64,000 bases of DNA from Polyangium sp. 6x1 (GTDB lineage Bacteria > Myxococcota_A > Polyangia > Polyangiales > Polyangiaceae). Shown piece after piece: positions 60,773 through 64,000 of this stretch. The DNA lies in assembly GCF_029946515.1 (NCBI RefSeq), contig NZ_JARZHH010000035.1, positions 52,853 to 116,852 of the forward strand, given 5' to 3'. The position numbers and the translations under genes were made by a program. The notes under the pieces are model-generated. The model was not told where the DNA came from, ran no database searches, and saw nothing but the letters and a program-made list of their open reading frames with translations. Positions within the stretch are counted from its first letter, which is position 1. Each line of letters opens with the position of its first letter.

Positions 60773-63700
60773 GGCCCCTTCCGACGATTCATCCTCCGCC
60801 GCTCGAAAAGGCGCCTCCCCACCTCATGAGCCCGCGGTTGCGCTGATGGATACGGTCGCCGCGCCTTCGAGCACCATGCCGGCCTTCGCTCCACGCGATT
60901 GGGCGATGCCCGCGGGAGGCTCCGGCGCCCATCTCTCCTTGCAGCCCGGCACGGTTCTCAAACATTACGAGCTCATTCGCAAGCTCGGCGCGGGCGGGAT
61001 GGGCATGGTCTTTCTGGCCCGTGACGTTCGCCTCGGCCGCCTCGTCGCCATCAAGTTCCTGCTCGAGCATACGGGGCAAGCGGCGACGCGTTTCCTCGCC
61101 GAGGCGCGCGCGACGGCGCAATGCAAGCACGAGAATATCGTCGTCATCTACGATGTCGACGATGCAGAGGGATCTCCGTACATGGTCCTCGAGTATATCG
61201 AGGGTCGCACGCTGCGCGAGGCCATGACGGAGAGGGCGCATGACACCACGGCCGTGGTCGTGGAGCTGATGCTCCCCGTCGCGCGCGCCCTCGCCTGCGC
61301 GCACGCCATGGGCATCGTCCACCGGGATCTGAAACCCGAAAATATCCTGCTGGCCGACGGCGGTCAGGTGAAGGTGGTCGATTTCGGCATCGCCAAGCAA
61401 GTCGTCGCCCTCGACCTCATGCAAACACGGCCCGCCGCGCTCGGCTCGAAGTCCGAAGGACCCGATCTGACGCAGGATGGCGTGCTCGTGGGCACGATGC
61501 CGTACATGTCGCCGGAGCAATGGCTCGGCGAGCCGCTCGACGGGCGCAGCGATGTCTGGGCCGCGGGGCTCATCCTGTTCGAGCTCGCGACCGGCGCGCA
61601 TCCGCTCGCGCCGTTCGAGCTATCGGATCTCGTGGGGGTCGCGAATCTCGATACGCCCATGCCGAGCGCCCGTGACAAGCTCGGCGCGGGTCATGCGCTC
61701 GCCGAGGTGATCGATCGGTGCTTGAAGAAGCGCAAGAGCGAGCGAATCGGCTCGGCCAAGGAGCTCGTAGGGCTGCTCGAGCGGCTCGGCAGCGAGACGA
61801 AGAAGCCCGCGGCGCTCGCCGAGGACGAGAGCCCGTTCGCGGGCCTCTCCGCATTTCAAGAGTCGGATGCCGCGCGGTTTTTCGGGCGTGACGACGATAT
61901 CGCCGCGGTGCTCGGGAAGCTCCGCCATCAGCAGCTCGTCACGATCGCGGGAGCTTCGGGCGCGGGGAAATCCTCGTTCGTGCGAGCGGGCGTCATCCCG
62001 GCGCTCCGGCGCGTGGGCCACGAGCTTTCGGCGTTCGTCCTTCGCCCGGGGCGGCGTCCTCTCGCCGCGCTCGCCGACGTGCTCGCGTTTTTCGCGGATA
62101 GCTCGGGCGACCGGGCGGAAGGCGAAGCCGATCCGGCGGCGATCGCCGAGCTCTTGCGGGCCCAGCCGGGAGCGCTCGGCGAAAGGCTGCGCGCGCGGTG
62201 CAGAAAGCGCGGCGGCGAGCACCGCATTCTGCTCTTCGTGGATCAGCTCGAGGAGCTGTATACGCTGGGGAGCGAAGCGTCGGAGCGGGCCGCGTTTTGC
62301 GCGTGCCTCGAGGGCGTGGCCGACGACGCGTCGTCGCCGCTGCGGGTGATCGTGACCATTCGCGCGGATTTTCTCGATCGCGTGTCGGAGGACCGGCGGT
62401 TTCTCTCGGCGATGACCCGGGGGCTCATGTTCTTGCCGCCCATGACGGCCGAGGGGATGCGGAGCGCGCTCCAAAGGCCGCTCGAGGCGGCGCGTTATCG
62501 ATTCGAGGACGAGGGGCTCTGCGACGAGATGCTCGGCGATCTCGGAGGGATGAAGAGCCCGCTGCCGCTCTTGCAGTTCACGGCGACGAAGTTATGGGAG
62601 GCGCGCGACCGCGAAGAGCGGCTCTTGACGCGGGGGGCGTACCGCGCGCTCGGCGGCGTCTCGGGCGCGCTCTCGACGCACGCGGACGCGGTGCTCTCGG
62701 GGATGGGCGTGGCCGAGCAGCGGCTCGCGCGGGCCATCTTCTTGCGCCTGGTGACGCCGGAGCGGACGCGCGCGGTGGTGCGTCTGGAGGAGCTCTGCGC
62801 GCTCTCGGAGGAGGCGTCCATGGCCGAGGAGGTGGTGCACCATCTGGCGGACGCGCGGCTGATCTCGATCGAGGCAGGCAGCGAGCGGGAGGGGAAGACC
62901 GTCGAGCTGATGCATGAATCGCTCATCGAGCGGTGGGCGAAGCTCGAGCAATGGCTCGACGAGAACGAAAAGGACGCGGAGTTTCTGGTCGAGCTGCGGA
63001 GCGCGTCCTCGCAATGGGAGAAGAACGGCGGGGCGCCGGGATTTTTGTGGCGCGACGAGGCGGCCAGCAAGGCGGAGCAATGGCTCGCGCGGAAGACGGC
63101 CGAAGGCGACGCGGAGGGGACGCTCGGGCTCGGGAAGCGGGATCGGGGGTATCTCGAGGCGGTCGTTCGGCGCGCTTCGCTGTCGCGGCGGCGGCGCCGG
63201 CAGCTGACAGGCGGGATCATGACGTTTCTCGCGCTCATCGTGTGCGTGGTCTCGCTCCTCGGCGTGCAGGCCAGGAGCCAGGCAAGGCGGGCCGATGAAA
63301 AGGCCGCGGAGGCCCAGAAGAGCGCCGAGGCGGCCCAGAGGAGCGCGGCCCTTGCGGACAACCGGACCGCCGAGGCGCGCAATGCAAGCCGGATGGCGAG
63401 CGCCCGCGAGCATCAGTCCGACCCGACCCTGGTCCTCGCCCTCCTACGCGAGATGGAGCCTGCGGGCGAGCTTCCGCCGCGGTGGCGCGAGCTGGCGCTC
63501 TGGGCCAAGCATCAGGGAATCGCCAGCGTGGTTCTCTACCACCAGGATGTCGTCTATTCGGCGGCGTTTAGCCCCGACGGCACGCGCATCGTCACCGTCT
63601 CAGGGGACAAAACCGCCTGGGTCTGGAACGCCGATGGCACGGGCAAGCCCCTGCGGCTCGAGGGGCACCAGGATGTCGTCTATTCGGCGGCATTTAGCCC

Positions 63701-64000
63701 CGACGGCACGCGCATCGTCACGGCTTCTTTGGACAAGACCGCCCGGGTGTGGAACGCCGATGGCACGGGCAAGCCCCTGCGGCTCGAGGGGCACCAGGAT
63801 CGCGTCTATTCGGCGGCGTGGAGCCCCGACGGCACGCGCATCGTCACCGCTTCAGGGGACAAGACCGCCCGGGTGTGGAACGCCGATGGCACGGGCGAGC
63901 CCCTGCGGCTCGAGGGGCACCAGGCTAGCGTCCATGCGGCGGCGTTTGGCCCCGACGGCAGGCGCATCGTCACCGCTTCCTGGGACAAGACCGCCCGGGT
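60771..64000 (+). CDS. Ser/Thr kinase-STAND NTPase-WD40 protein (partial, runs off right edge)
   Basis: This frame was translated by hand. The chosen ATG is at 60771, with a second in-frame ATG at 60846. The kinase domain has GAGGMG (73-78), catalytic HRDLKPEN (184-191) and DFG (204-206), all intact. The STAND NTPase has Walker [10 protein letters not shown] (394-402) and Walker [18 protein letters not shown] transmembrane segment ([16 protein letters not shown], about residue 817-832) precedes the WD40 part, which starts near residue 923. At least four repeats of 42 residues are present before the edge. Eukaryotic-like kinases fused to WD40 sensors are typical of myxobacterial signalling. 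Confidence 0.9.
63541..64000 (+). repeat. 126-bp near-identical WD40 repeats in the kinase gene
   Basis: The unit beginning accaggatgtcg recurs at 63541 and 63667, then accaggatcgcg at 63793 and accaggctagcg at 63919, exactly 126 bp (42 codons) apart. Most unit sequence is nearly identical at the DNA level, so the array has been recently duplicated or homogenised. It continues beyond the edge. Confidence 0.92.

Overview
The window is very GC-rich (roughly 70% by eye), tightly packed and almost fully coding. It carries myxobacterial hallmarks: a Ser/Thr kinase fused to a STAND NTPase and WD40 repeats, a CHAT-STAND-WD40 giant, a DUF4157 protein, thrombospondin-type-3 repeats in an OmpA-family protein, and unusual lipoboxes. 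I infer a myxobacterium of the Polyangiales/Sorangium type. No rRNA, tRNA, IS element or CRISPR array was found.

Layout. (1) 1-1836, minus: a coupled AAA-type ATPase and metallophosphoesterase pair, cut by the left edge. (2) 1895-6726, minus: polysaccharide genes (two methyltransferases, a two-subunit Alg13/Alg14-like transferase, two GT-B transferases). (3) 6784-11863, minus: six genes running from a 130-residue protein through a 313-residue protein, a NrdG-like radical SAM enzyme and a membrane-anchored GTPase-like protein to two predicted effectors. (4) 11987-31414, plus: a type VI secretion (T6SS) locus: lamin-tail protein, Cys-repeat lipoprotein, degenerate ANL-fold protein, TssA-like, TssG-like, TssB, TssC, Hcp-like, TssK, TssE, VgrG, a separate spike protein, TssF, TssL, a small protein, TssM and TssJ. 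No ClpV (TssH) is present. (5) 31461-43703: a small helical protein, a 547-bp intergenic stretch with two families of phased repeats, an OmpA-family protein, a deaminase-type toxin, and a three-gene minus operon (DUF4280 PAAR-like, CHAT-STAND-WD40, gingipain/caspase-like protease), then an OB-fold lipoprotein. (6) 43743-58970, minus: a large surface-polysaccharide operon (gmd, degenerate asnB, uxs, GTs, wzx, epimerase, wzy, fucosyltransferase-like, methyltransferases, acyltransferase, esterase). (7) 59133-60772: an O-methyltransferase between two opposed CTG/CAG triplet tracts, plus a remnant four-helix-bundle gene. (8) 60771 to the right edge, plus: a kinase-STAND-WD40 protein.

The most interesting signal is that three predicted effectors in and around the T6SS locus share short tandem tags of the form PHPATV followed by a basic/Gln stretch. 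They are an ART-like candidate, a DUF4157 plus permuted papain-like protein, and a HAE/PCxxC deaminase. The tags are joined to unrelated toxin folds, so I propose they are sorting or loading signals. The radical SAM/GTPase operon that carries two of these effectors may be their maturation or delivery module. The PAAR-like/CHAT/caspase-like operon beside the deaminase is a second candidate new system, linking a T6SS spike tip to regulated proteases.

Fourteen gene junctions are 4-base start/stop overlaps (ATGA, GTGA or TTGA), so translational coupling is pervasive, and two of these support TTG starts. Functions are inferred from motifs read by eye; no database search was run.
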